Source: Acidicapsa acidisoli (GTDB taxonomy: Bacteria; Acidobacteriota; Terriglobia; Terriglobales; Acidobacteriaceae). Taken from it: a DNA stretch of 64,000 nucleotides. The notes beneath the pieces are model-generated. The model did not search any database. It had not been told where the DNA came from and was given only the letters and a program-made list of their open reading frames with translations. Position numbers and translations under genes: made by a program. Shown in pieces: positions 19,284 to 28,791 of this stretch; positions within the stretch are counted from its first letter, which is position 1, and each line of letters starts with the position of its first letter. The stretch is taken from contig NZ_JAGSYI010000004.1 in assembly GCF_025685625.1 (NCBI RefSeq), positions 682,001 through 746,000 of the forward strand, in the 5' to 3' direction.

Positions 19284-20780
19284 ATGACCATACACAACAG
19301 TACACATTGGTTCTGCCTTTTGTTATTGATCGCTGTTCTTGGGTGGGCGTCGTTCAGTCCTGCGCAAGATGCGCCGGTCTCCTCAAAGCTGGAGTTCGAG
19401 TCGTCCGACCCCGCTCTCCAGCAGGCCTTTCGATGGGCGAAAGCCCAGGCGCTCGCGTATGCCCATCCTGAATCTGAGTCCATCGGCGCATGGTACGAAG
19501 CTGCACTGCCAGGAAGAGACTCTTTCTGCATGAGAGATGTGTCACACCAGACGACAGGCGCCGCGGCGCTGGGGCTCTATTCCGCAAATCACAACATGCT
19601 CAAGCGCTTCGCAGCCTCCCTTGCACCGGAACGCGACTGGGCTGGATATTGGGAGATCGACCGCCTCGGGCGCCCTTCCGCAGCCGACTACATTAGCGAC
19701 AGTGACTTCTGGTACAACCTGCCCGCGAACTTCGATCTTCTCGATGCAGTCGTGCGTATGTGGAGATGGACAGGCGATGACTCTTACTGGAAGGACCTAG
19801 AATTCGAACGGTTCTTTCAGGCGACGGCGAACTCTTACATCTCGACATGGCAGTTGCAACCTGGCCGCGTTCTATCAAGGCCGCGCATCATGAACCGTCG
19901 TTTACAAAATGGCGAGTTCGTGAACTCAAGGGGAATTCCCAGTTATACCGAGGGGCGGAAAGATTTCAATGTCGGTTCCGATCTACTGGCGGCGGAATAC
20001 CGCGCTCTTCAGTCGTTGCAGCAGATAGCCGTGGAGCGTCATCAACCGGATGATGCGAAGAGGCTTCAGGTTACAGCCGACGCTGTCGAGCAATTGATTG
20101 AACAAAGGGCATGGTCTGGGAGGGAAGGCCACTTTCATGGCTTCTTCTCGGAAGATGGTAGCTCGTTTGGCTCCGGCGACGCAATGCTGCTCTACTTCAA
20201 CGCGGTGCGTCGCCCGGAGCATCTTCGAGGAGCACTGGACTTCATCGCGTCACCGGAGTATTGGCAGCCTGTCAATATAGAGGAGGAGAGCTATCTTCCA
20301 CTTGCTCTCTATCGCTACGGAAGAAGCGCAGATGCATATCGCATATTGCTTGACCTGAGCAATCCTGACAAAAAGCGGCGCGAGTATCCCGAGGTTTCCT
20401 ACGCGGTTATAGCTGCGATTGTCAGCGGGATGATGGGGCTTGAGCCCTCCGAGGAAATAGGGAACGATACAATTCAAACTCTTTCACAACTCCACGATGG
20501 ACCCGACTTCGCCGAGCTAAGGGGTGTTGCGATCAAACATAATATTGTAGATCTGAGGCATGTTGGTACATCCAGCAGTACCCTCACCAATCGATCTGGT
20601 CCGCCGCTTCAGTGGAAAGCCAGTTTTCCGGGAATCGCAGCGAGTCTCAAGGTGAACGGCAAATGGATGCGAGCACAGCACTTTTCTTCCCTGGCAGGAA
20701 TGACCATCAGCTGGGTTACCATAACTGTTCCTCCTGGAAGTACTTCAGTGGTTGTACGCGACGTAATCGGAAAGCAGTAA
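19284..20780 (+). CDS. Secreted six-hairpin (alpha/alpha)6-barrel glycosidase-like protein
   Basis: A 498-residue exported protein with signal peptide (FCLLLLIAVLGWASFSPAQ). The rest is helical with Trp and acidic motifs typical of (alpha/alpha)6-toroid glycosidases: IGAWYEAALPGRDSFCMRDV, DSDFWYNLPANFDLLDAVVR, GIPSYTEGRKDFNVGSDLLA and EEESYLPLALYRYG. The Asp in RDSFCMRDVSHQ and the Glu in SYTEGRKDF are candidate catalytic residues by analogy only. A C-terminal beta-sandwich (about 400-498) is similar to those following such barrels. An AAAAGG ribosome site lies seven bases from the ATG. It is 44 bp after the TIM-barrel gene and 83 bp before the GH63 gene, consistent with one transcript. Confidence 0.6.
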   Translation: MTIHNSTHWFCLLLLIAVLGWASFSPAQDAPVSSKLEFESSDPALQQAFRWAKAQALAYAHPESESIGAWYEAALPGRDSFCMRDVSHQTTGAAALGLYSANHNMLKRFAASLAPERDWAGYWEIDRLGRPSAADYISDSDFWYNLPANFDLLDAVVRMWRWTGDDSYWKDLEFERFFQATANSYISTWQLQPGRVLSRPRIMNRRLQNGEFVNSRGIPSYTEGRKDFNVGSDLLAAEYRALQSLQQIAVERHQPDDAKRLQVTADAVEQLIEQRAWSGREGHFHGFFSEDGSSFGSGDAMLLYFNAVRRPEHLRGALDFIASPEYWQPVNIEEESYLPLALYRYGRSADAYRILLDLSNPDKKRREYPEVSYAVIAAIVSGMMGLEPSEEIGNDTIQTLSQLHDGPDFAELRGVAIKHNIVDLRHVGTSSSTLTNRSGPPLQWKASFPGIAASLKVNGKWMRAQHFSSLAGMTISWVTITVPPGSTSVVVRDVIGKQ

Positions 20781-20863
20781 GTCGGCCATAGCCTGAATGA
20801 CGGATCCGCCTATACATCTTTTGAAGGCTCTAGAATGAATCTCTGAATCCGAAGGGGTGGAGA

Positions 20864-22693
20864 ATGTCAGACAGGAATCTGTGCTGGAGGCCGTTGAATT
20901 GTAGTTCGCAAAAATTTTCATCTCATCTGTATGCCGGCCATCTTGCAAAAATTGGGCGGTTGGCTTGGATGCAGTTAGCGATCTTATGTCTTGGCTTGAT
21001 GGCTCACGCCGCAGAGGGTCCTTATGCCTATACAGGCGCAATTGAACTGGACCTGCGACAAACTCCCTTCAGCAGGTTTGGCTCATATCTCAGCATCTCA
21101 GACTTAAGCCGCTATCCTGAGCCCCTTCGGCGACAAGGGCTCTTTCTTCGAACCCTTCACGGAGGCGGAGCAAACGCTTTCGAACTGCAACTTGTGCACA
21201 ATGGAAGTACAGTTCCATTTCATACAACTGCTACGCCAACTAGGCTGAAGTTAGCTTCAGATGCCGGGTATGTCGAGATTTGCTTCCAAGGCCCGCGCCG
21301 GCTCCGAGTAAGGGGCAAACGCGTTGGGCTTCGTCTTTCCGCGCGCGAGGACGCCTGGGCTGTCCCCTATCCAGCCTCAAGGTGGGAAGTTAATACAAGT
21401 GAGATGAAATATACTTTGTGGCCTCTCGCCGGATTGTTGGACAAGGATGTGAAAAGAGGCGAAGGCGGGCACAGCAATCTGACGATGACGTTCGGTGCTG
21501 CTCTCAGCTCGGACATCTTCGAAGCAGAAATCGACGCCTACACCAGTGTGTGGCAATCGCATAAGGCGAAAGGAACCTTTGACGAGGCTGAGGAAGTTGA
21601 GCGCGAGGAATACAACGCCTGGCTGAAGAAAATGCCGGATGTCGACGCTACGTTTGGTCACGGCGCTGAAGTGGCAGCTTACGTTAATTGGGAAAGCGTC
21701 GTGGAACCCAGTGGAAATCTGAAGCGGCCAACCATGCTCATGTCCAAGAACTGGATGTCTTCAGTCTGGTCCTGGGATCAAACATTCAATAGCATGGCCA
21801 TGACCTTGAAGGATCCCGAGTTAGGCTGGGACCAGTTCATGCTTCCAATCGATGTGCAGGATAAAAATGGCGCATTTCCCGATAAATGGGATGCGGATAC
21901 GATGGCATGGGAGTTCTCAAAGCCTCCGGTCCATGGATGGGCGCTCGCGTGGATGCTCCGGCACCATCGCTTTGAAGACCGGACGCATCTACAACAAGTG
22001 TACGAACCACTTGTGAAGTGGACCAACTGGTACTTTGATTATCGAGACTCCAATAGAAATGGCCTGCCCGAATACCGGCATGGAAACGAGTCAGGGTGGG
22101 ATAACTCCACAGCGATGCGAAACGACGGTCCCTTCGAAACACCTGACCTCAGCGCATATCTCGTATTGCAGATGGAGACGCTTTCGATGGTTGCGGAGCG
22201 GTTAGGCAAGCCTGCGGACGCGCGAGAATGGAAAGCCAGATCAGAGCATCTGCTCCAGGCCATGCTGGCACGTTTCTGGAGAAATGACAGATTCGTCGCG
22301 TTCCGCGCCAACGATGGAAGTGAGATTGATTCCAACAGCCTGCTTCTATCGATGCCTATCATCCTCGGCCATCGCCTGCCCGCAAACGTGAGAAATCAGA
22401 TGCTAAAAAGCCTGGCCAGCAGAAGCGCTTATCGGACACAGTTCGGTCTCGCATCCGAGCCGCCATTGAGTTCCTACTACACACCGGACGGATACTGGCG
22501 AGGCCCCATCTGGGCGCCCAGCACGATGATCATTTCGGAAGGACTGGATGATGCCGGAGAACACGAATTCGCCAGATCCCTTCGGGAAGAATTCTGTCGA
22601 ATGGCACAGGAAAACGGCATGGCCGAGAACTTCAATGCCCTCACCGGAGAAGCATTGCGCGATCCTGCATACACTTGGACCTCAAGTGTCTAG
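20864..22693 (+). CDS. GH63-type glucosidase/mannosylglycerate-hydrolase-like protein, C-terminally truncated
   Basis: A secreted GH63-clan enzyme of 609 residues. A hydrophobic export signal sits at about 36-50 (MQLAILCLGLMAHAAEG), so a start at that inner Met is possible. An N-terminal beta domain is at about 55-230 and the (alpha/alpha)6 catalytic barrel at about 250-609. Family motifs are WSWDQTFNSMAMT (catalytic acid region), RHGNESGWDNSTAMRND, YYTPDGYWRGPIWAPSTMI and ENGMAENFNALTGEA (second catalytic Glu region). The protein stops at YTWTSSV. GH63 proteins normally continue as a final hydrophobic helix (-VFLLLA-), and the bases after the TAG would read LIFA in frame before IS5 sequence begins at about 22705. 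The last helix therefore seems lost by a stop plus insertion. Confidence 0.78.
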   Translation: MSDRNLCWRPLNCSSQKFSSHLYAGHLAKIGRLAWMQLAILCLGLMAHAAEGPYAYTGAIELDLRQTPFSRFGSYLSISDLSRYPEPLRRQGLFLRTLHGGGANAFELQLVHNGSTVPFHTTATPTRLKLASDAGYVEICFQGPRRLRVRGKRVGLRLSAREDAWAVPYPASRWEVNTSEMKYTLWPLAGLLDKDVKRGEGGHSNLTMTFGAALSSDIFEAEIDAYTSVWQSHKAKGTFDEAEEVEREEYNAWLKKMPDVDATFGHGAEVAAYVNWESVVEPSGNLKRPTMLMSKNWMSSVWSWDQTFNSMAMTLKDPELGWDQFMLPIDVQDKNGAFPDKWDADTMAWEFSKPPVHGWALAWMLRHHRFEDRTHLQQVYEPLVKWTNWYFDYRDSNRNGLPEYRHGNESGWDNSTAMRNDGPFETPDLSAYLVLQMETLSMVAERLGKPADAREWKARSEHLLQAMLARFWRNDRFVAFRANDGSEIDSNSLLLSMPIILGHRLPANVRNQMLKSLASRSAYRTQFGLASEPPLSSYYTPDGYWRGPIWAPSTMIISEGLDDAGEHEFARSLREEFCRMAQENGMAENFNALTGEALRDPAYTWTSSV

Positions 22694-22694
22694 C

Positions 22695-23618
22695 TCATTT
22701 TTGCGAACCAGCTTTATTCCAATTCTCAACGTCCCCATCTTGCGAAGTGACTGCACTTACAACTTCTCGTGCAATCTGTTTCGACCTTTCAGCATGAAAA
22801 TGGAAGAGTGGCAAGCATTCGCATTCACGGATTTGGCGGATCAAATGTCTGAGCATCATGAGCAGGCAGGCTAGTTGGACGAAACCGAGGAAATTCTCGA
22901 GATGGTATTTCCATCGGGTGACGAGGCGGCGGAAGTTATGTATCCAGGCAAAGAGCCGTTCGACCTTCCAGCGTCTGCGATAGCGGCGCAATTGGCGGCC
23001 ATCCTGGGCACTGTGTCTTCTCCTTCGCCGGTTGGGAGCGATCATTTCAACGTCGTATTCGGTGGCGGGTTTTTCATTGAGCCGGTCCGAGTCGTAGACT
23101 TTGTCGCCGGTGAGCCTTGCGGGGAGTTGGTCGAGGAAGCTGGCGGCCAGAACGTCTTCCATAAGCTGGCACTCGGCTGGCGAAGCGCTGTCGACAGATA
23201 CGGCGAGAGGAAGACTGTTGCCCGCGGCGAGGGCGATGATCTTAGTGCCCTTGCCGCTGCGGGTGGGACCGACGGCAAAGCCCCCTTTTTGGCACTCGCG
23301 AAGGTGGCATCCACGAAGACCTCTTCCAGGTTGAGCTTGCCTTGCGCGGGCAGATGTGCCGCCAGCAGCTTCAACGCTTGTTCCAGTTTGCCGCTGCGTA
23401 TCCACTGCTGGAAGCGGCGGTGGCAGGTCTGGAACGGCGGATACTTCTCTGGGAGTTCGCGCCATTGTGCTCCGGGTGCCCAGCACCCACAACACACCGT
23501 TCAACACCGCCCGTGTGTCATGCCACGACCGGCCACGATCGTCCGCTCGTCGCGCCCGACGCAACACCAGCTCGAGAATCAACCATTGTTCACCGGTTAA
23601 CTCCCAGCGTCCGGCCAT
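22695..23618 (-). pseudogene. IS5-family (IS427-like) transposase, frameshifted
   Basis: A DDE transposase of the IS5 family. The open frame starts MAGRWELTGEQWLILELVLR and ends with the DDE helix region RWKVERLFAWIHNFRRLVTR. The middle third is out of frame: between about 23475 and 23285 the correct protein (GAQWRELPEKYPPFQTCHRR, FVDATFASAKKGA) lies in the neighbouring frame. The upstream switch needs one extra C removed in CACCCGGAGC. The downstream switch falls on an A5G5 run coding KKG, the place where IS427-group elements often use programmed -1 frameshifting. The first lesion probably inactivates this copy. Confidence 0.8.
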
Positions 23619-23695
23619 CGGCTCGTTCGCGAGATCACTCAGAGCAATAACAGAATGAACCAGTTTCGCCTGTCAAAGGTTTATGAGACTGGTTC
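22705..23695. mobile_element. IS5-family insertion element (about 990 bp)
   Basis: Imperfect terminal repeats begin GAACCAGCTTTATT on the left (22705) and GAACCAGTCTCATA on the right when reversed (ending at 23695), matching at 11 of 14 positions. They enclose the transposase frame. No clear target duplication was found, so the ends are estimates. The element lies 12 bases past the stop of the truncated GH63 gene. Confidence 0.65.
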
Positions 23696-23861
23696 TAGTC
23701 CGTCGCACCGAAATCTACCCGCCGCTTTTGGCGAGGAGACGCAGATAGTAGCTGATTTCACCAAGTGAAGATTGTTGCTTGAACCTCGCAATGTACTGCT
23801 GTCTGCAACGTTGCGTGGAGTTGCAACGCCGCTCTCCGGCTGTTGAGATATTATCTGTGGC

Positions 23862-24332
23862 ATGATGACTGTAGATGCGAATCTCGGATTGCAGACAAGA
23901 GGGCAGGAATGCTTCAAAGAGTTCCTCGGTTCGTGGAGTCTTGTCTCCTTCGAGCATGTCCTGTCAACCGGTGAGGTGTTGAAACCCTTCGGCGATGCTC
24001 CCCTAGGCTCAATCCTGTATCAGGCAGACGGCCACATGTCGGCCCAGGTGTCGGCCCTGAATCGCCCAGAGCTCTCCAGCGATGATCCCCTTGAGGCGAG
24101 TGTCGACGAGGTATCCGATGCCTGGCGATCATACCTTGGTTACTGGGGATCTTACAGAGTCTTTGCTGAAAGGCGCGTCGTCGTGCACCGCGTGGAGGGC
24201 AGTTCGTTTCCGAACTGGGTGGGAACGGAACAAATCCGACATTTCCATTTCGATGAGAGCAATCGATTGATCCTCGAAACGCACTCGCTTGTCGGGCATT
24301 TCAAACTGACCTGGCAGAAAAGAGCCGATTGA
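23862..24332 (+). CDS. Lipocalin-like domain protein
   Basis: A cytoplasmic-looking protein of 156 residues with the hallmarks of the small bacterial lipocalin-like family (PF13924 type). These are an N-terminal FLGSWSLVSFEHVLSTGEVL, then GSILYQADGHMSAQVS, a central helix with SYLGYWGSYRVF, and a closing strand LVGHFKLTWQKRA. The ligand is unknown. The ribosome site is weak and two adjacent ATG codons are present. It is isolated: upstream is the IS element, downstream a 540-bp gap, and its codon use looks like the surrounding genes. Confidence 0.8.
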   Translation: MMTVDANLGLQTRGQECFKEFLGSWSLVSFEHVLSTGEVLKPFGDAPLGSILYQADGHMSAQVSALNRPELSSDDPLEASVDEVSDAWRSYLGYWGSYRVFAERRVVVHRVEGSSFPNWVGTEQIRHFHFDESNRLILETHSLVGHFKLTWQKRAD

Positions 24333-24872
24333 AATCCGGTCCTCCCCGGTTGCGCCTTGGGTGTGGGTTGAAAACGCCTCCGTGCCTCCAAAGCTTTTCT
24401 CGTAGAGATTTCTCGGTCCGCATACGGGCTGGCTGCTCACGACCCTCACGTCAATGAAGGTGCGTTTAAATCTCGCTAGAAATTCGTTCCGCCGGCTGAA
24501 CGAATGTGTTGGCGTGAGTGCACCATTCGAGAGCCGGTTCTCCGTGAAGCCATTTGAGCAGATGAGTTGATGCCCAAGAAATATCGAACGGGAGCTGCAA
24601 CAAAAAAGCAACTCCCGTCTCGATGGCACTTATGATCTGTGGACTTCACTTTGAGGTTGGTGGCGCCTCTCCAGAGATTCCCCTGTTTGAGGTTGCGAGA
24701 TCGATCGTCACGCACGCTCGATCCGAAGAGGGTGCCCTTCTGTCGAGCAACGATCCAGGCAGACGAGCCGCTGATCCAGGAGATGAAGAAGCTAGTCCAA
24801 GACCCGCGGTAGGTGGGCTCGGCGACGGCGAACGACAACCTTTTCGCGAGACGCATCTATTTCATGCCGTGG
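24333..24872. other. Spacer with no supported gene
   Basis: Open frames here are short and compositionally poor. Around 24740-24810 one plus frame reads ADEPLIQEMKKLVQDPR, faintly like the start of IS3-type transposase OrfB, then hits a stop. I do not call it. Confidence 0.45.
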
Positions 24873-25600
24873 CTAATCGTCCTCAAGGCGGCGCGTCAAA
24901 CGGATTGCGGTCCCGCTGAAGACCCGACCGGGATCGGTGTCAATCCAGTCAAACCTGCTCCCCTCCGGAGTGATCAAAAAATTGTAGTGAGCGCCGTCCG
25001 TGGCGACTACTGACCCTATGCAGTCAGAGTTCACTGTATAGGGTCCAATCTTCGTGGCTGGGGAGATCACGCCGTTCACGCTTACCGTGTAGGGGTTAAC
25101 GAAGGTCCCATTTCCATCGTAGGCGATCCGCCCGACCGCGGTGATGGGTCCAACACCCACGATAGTGCCCGTCGCGCGTGACATATAGTTTCCGTGCAGT
25201 GTTTTGTTCCCCAGCGGGCATAATGCACCGGTTTCTTCCTCGTCTTCAAGACGGCTCGTCAAACGGATTGCGGTCCCGCTGACGACCCAGCCGGGAACGA
25301 TAGCAATCCAGTCAAACCTGCCCCCATCCGGAGTGATCACAAAATTGTAGTGAGCGCCGTCCGTGGCGATTACGGAACCTGTGCAGTCGGAGTTTACCGT
25401 ATAGGCACCGATCTCTATGGTTGCGGAGATCACGCCGTTCACGCTTACCGTGTGGGGGTTAACGACGTTCCCCTTTCCATCGAAGACGCTCCGCCCGACC
25501 ACGGTGATGGACCCGACATTCACGATAGTGCCCGTTGCGCGTGACATGTAGTTCCCGTGTAGTGTTTCGTTCCCCAGCGAGCATAATGCGTCCTCATCGG
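24873..25600. repeat. Intragenic tandem duplication, period 363 bp
   Basis: The two halves of the secreted-protein gene align base for base with a shift of 363 bp (for example GACATATAGTTTCCGTG near 25180 and GACATGTAGTTCCCGTG near 25543). The period is exactly 121 codons, so the frame is kept. Confidence 0.75.
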
Positions 25601-25673
25601 CCGCCTTCAGAGCTTGGGGCGCCACCGCAAAGGTGACTGCAGAGAGCGCAAAAATTACCAGACGTCTAGTCAT
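24873..25673 (-). CDS. Secreted protein made of two tandem homologous units
   Basis: A 266-residue exported protein of unknown function. The ATG at 25673 follows a GAGGAGGG site, and residues 1-24 are a signal peptide (LVIFALSAVTFAVAPQALKA). The mature part is two copies of one unit of about 120 residues. Each begins ALC-LGN-TLHGNYMSRATG, continues VNGVIS and YTVNSDC-GSV, and ends SGTAIRLT-RLED. Each unit has a Cys pair (one in ALC, one in NSDC) that could form a disulphide. Unit two lacks some residues at its end. This unit is seen singly in other bacterial secreted proteins, where it may be a small beta-barrel (inference). Neighbours give no functional hint. Confidence 0.75.
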   Translation of the reverse strand: MTRRLVIFALSAVTFAVAPQALKAADEDALCSLGNETLHGNYMSRATGTIVNVGSITVVGRSVFDGKGNVVNPHTVSVNGVISATIEIGAYTVNSDCTGSVIATDGAHYNFVITPDGGRFDWIAIVPGWVVSGTAIRLTSRLEDEEETGALCPLGNKTLHGNYMSRATGTIVGVGPITAVGRIAYDGNGTFVNPYTVSVNGVISPATKIGPYTVNSDCIGSVVATDGAHYNFLITPEGSRFDWIDTDPGRVFSGTAIRLTRRLEDD

Positions 25674-25928
25674 GATTGAAATCCCTCCTCGTGCGCAGAT
25701 TTCTCCTTTGAAATAACTGTGCTTTGCTTGTTCCAACCCAGAGTTCTGATCGGGTCGCAGGAGGTACTTTTGCCGATCGTGATCCACGCATCAAGAATCC
25801 TTGTGGTGGTTTTTGGGTTACTGTGCAAGCTGCAGGCTTCTAACGCCTTACTGACGCCGGTTACCATCTGTTGTTCTTTGGTGGCTAAGGCGTGACGGAC
25901 TTGCTGTCCGTTCTAGGCCTGATTCTGT

Positions 25929-28383
25929 ATGCAAGACTGGCCCGGCCCGAGCCGCAACATCAGATTCCGTATGTTCGAGGTCGACCTCCGGCAAGGTGAG
26001 CTGCGCCGGTCAGGCTTGCGGCAGAGGCTCGGACCGCAACCCTTCGAACTACTGCGGAAGCTGCTGGAGCGGCCCGGCAAGCTAATCACCCGAGACGAGT
26101 TGCGACAGCGACTGTGGCACGAGAATACGTTTGTTGATTTCGAGCTAGGCCTGAAGAAGTGCGTGAATCGTGTTCGCGAGGTACTGGGCGATTCCGCGGA
26201 TCATCCTCGCTATTATTGAGACGCTGCCGCGGCGTGGTTACCGGTTTATCGCGCCACTCGAGCCGATTGATGGGGCGGGTCCGCTCAAAGGTACGCCTCG
26301 AACCAGAGACGAAGCAACGTTCGAAGTGCAGGATGGCCGAAGAGCCGAGATCCGCGCAGAGGCGGAAGCGATGCTGGCGCAGCCGGCCGGCGGTGCTCTG
26401 CTCGATCCGCCGGCTACGGACCTACCCGGTGAATCGAGCGTTACGCGTCTGCGCGATATCGGGGAAGCACGGGTGGCGATACAGAATGCCTGGAAAGAGC
26501 CGCCGGCGGTCTCCGTGGCGTCGCTCAAGCGCCGGTCAATCGTTTGGCCCGCGATCGCCGGTGTGCTGCTTCTCTCTATCGCCGTGCTGCTCGTTCGTGA
26601 ATGGGTTTCGAGCTCGGAACACGTCATCGCGACTCCTGTCCGAACGACGCTGGAATTGACTCCCGCCGAGCATTTGACCAACGATCGCATGGGCCGTCCC
26701 CACCACGCCGCAATGGCCTTCTCTCCCGATGGCGAGGTGCTGGTCTTCGCCGGCACGGTCGGGACGACAAGATAGCTCTACAAACGGCCGCTCGATCAGG
26801 CCGAAGCGGTACCGATTCCCGGAACGGAGGGTGGCGATGGCCGTTCTTTTCTCCCGATGGGAAATGGCTTGGCTTCTACTCCGATAACAGCTTGAAAAAA
26901 GTCTCTACCAGCGGTGGTCCAGCCGTACCAATCTGTAAACTCGAAAACCCCTTAATGGGGAGCGACGTGGGGCGCAGACGACTCAATCGTCTTTGCGGAA
27001 TACGGCCTAAAACAGGTTTCCGCACAATGGGGTGAGCCGAAGATCCTTTTGGAGACCAACAAAATGGACTGGGGGTACGCTTCGCCGGAGTTCTTACCCG
27101 ATGGCAGGACTCTGCTTTTTACAAACGTGCAAGATTGGAATTGGGATGATGCCGAAATTCTGGCCCTTCCAAACGGTGGCTCACCGCGGTTCCTGCTGAA
27201 GGGCGGCGCGAACCCCGTTTACGCCTCAGCCGGCTACCTCCTCTATATGCTGAGTGGCGCTCTGCTGGCCGCACCGTTCGATGCGCGCCATCTGGAACTG
27301 ACAGGGCCCGGGGTGCCAATCCTGGACGGAGTCATGCAGGCGGTTGGCACACCAAATAGTGACTATGAATCAGGCATTGGTCAATTTGCCGTTTCCCGCC
27401 TGGGCACTCTGGTCTATGCAGACGGCGGGATTTACCCGCCGTACACCGGATCGATGGTTCGCCTGGATCGGAGTGGTGCGGCCGTCGATCTCCACTTCAA
27501 CGACGTCGCCTTTGGCTTGAGGCTTTCTCCCGACGACCGGCGGCTGGTGGCTACAAAACGGGCCACTAACAGTCGCACCGTGAATGTTGAGCTATATGAT
27601 CTCGAACGAGGAACCTCCACGCCGCTGACGTCGGATGGCGCCTCCGGTTGGCCGATATGGTCGGTCGATGGACAACCGGTCCTGTTTACGGTAGGGTCCA
27701 GGATCGACTCCGTTGCGGCGGACGGAGGTGGCGCGCGAGAGATCGTCTTCAACAAGGGAAGTGATGGAGCCACACCTGCAAGTTGGTCGCGTGACGGCAG
27801 GTGGCTGGCCATTCTCCTGAGTATGGCGAGAACCCAAATCCTGGTCCGCCCCATGGCGGAGAAAGGAGAGCCGCGGATTTTCCTGGAGTCTGGATCTAAC
27901 ACATCTGGAAGCTTCCGGATATTCGACCCTGAATTCTCCCCTGATAGTAAGTGGATCACGTACACCTCCAGCGAAACCGGCGCCCTCGAAGTCTACGTCC
28001 AGGCCTTCCCTGGCCCTGGAGAAAAACACCGTATTTCCCCGAACGGGTGCATGAATCCCGCTTGGGCGCCGAGCGGCCGCGAATTATTCTATCTGGAGCC
28101 GGCCATGCCGGGAGACTTGCGTCGCGGATCAAAAATGATGGCGGTGGATATCGACGATCGCGCCTCTTTTCGCGCCAGCGCTCCGCATGAGTTGTTCGCC
28201 GTTAGAGATGGATTGCCCAGATGGTCCCTAGAAACGATTCCAGTACGCAGCTACGACGTCTATCCCGATGGCCGGCACTTCATAGCATCGCTTCTTGAAC
28301 ACCAAACCGACCCGCAGGTCGCACAATTGAACGTTGTGCTGAACTGGTTTGACGAACTGAAGCGCCGCGTTCCGACTCGATAG
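25929..28383 (+). pseudogene. Winged-helix / TM / PD40 beta-propeller regulator with multiple lesions
   Basis: A broken gene for a one-component membrane regulator. Part 1 (25929-26215) is an OmpR-like winged helix: FRMFEVDLRQGELRRSG, GLKKCVNRVREVLGDSADHP. A one-base insertion (TATTATTGAG) then shifts the frame; the wing ETLPRRGYRFIAP continues in the next frame. A TM helix (IAGVLLLSIAVLLVREWV) and the first propeller blade follow. A TAG at 26773 stands where Gln or a similar residue is expected before LYKRPLDQAEA. Two more shifts near 26832 and 26958 precede the last open frame (27049-28383), which holds the remaining PD40 blades (FSPDSKWITYTSSETG). Full-length homologues in acidobacteria carry this order in one frame. 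Four or more lesions make it a dead gene. Confidence 0.85.
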
Positions 28384-28791
28384 TTAAAACCAGCCCATCA
28401 ATTTTTGCCTGCGGTTGGCTGCCCCTGCGCACCTCTCCGTCAAGATACAGGGTTACATCGTGTGCCGGGCCGCCCGCAGCCTTCCATCTCAACCATCCGC
28501 ACCGGAAGGGTCCTGTGAAACGCAACAGCTGTGTACGCGAAAACAACCTCTTCCGAACCGCCTCACCTGTCGCGCAGGCCTGCAAGATGGAATACCGACT
28601 TGCATGGATCGATGCCAGCCTTATCAATCTCCATGGACCGCCTCCTCGTTCACCTCTTATAACCCCCGGGTTAAGGCGGCGGACTATACCATTAGTTGGA
28701 TCCCATAGACCGATCAAGTTGCGCAAAATCGCCGATTCACTCATCCGCTGTGTGACCTGAAGTCGACTTGAGGAGGCCTGTACAGCCTGAT
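28384..28791. other. Convergent intergenic gap, no gene
   Basis: Lies between the broken PD40 gene and the converging exporter gene. A small perfect dyad, TAACCC-CC-GGGTTA, at 28660-28673 is the only structure noted. No T-run follows it. Confidence 0.4.

Noticed and set aside
22875-23600. Long plus-strand open frame across the IS5 transposase
   Set aside because: Antisense shadow of the transposase, whose minus-strand product is clearly recognisable.
24660-24860. Possible IS3-type OrfB remnant (ADEPLIQEMKKLVQDPR)
   Set aside because: Only about 17 residues resemble the family and the expected RYGYRRI motif does not follow; too weak to call.
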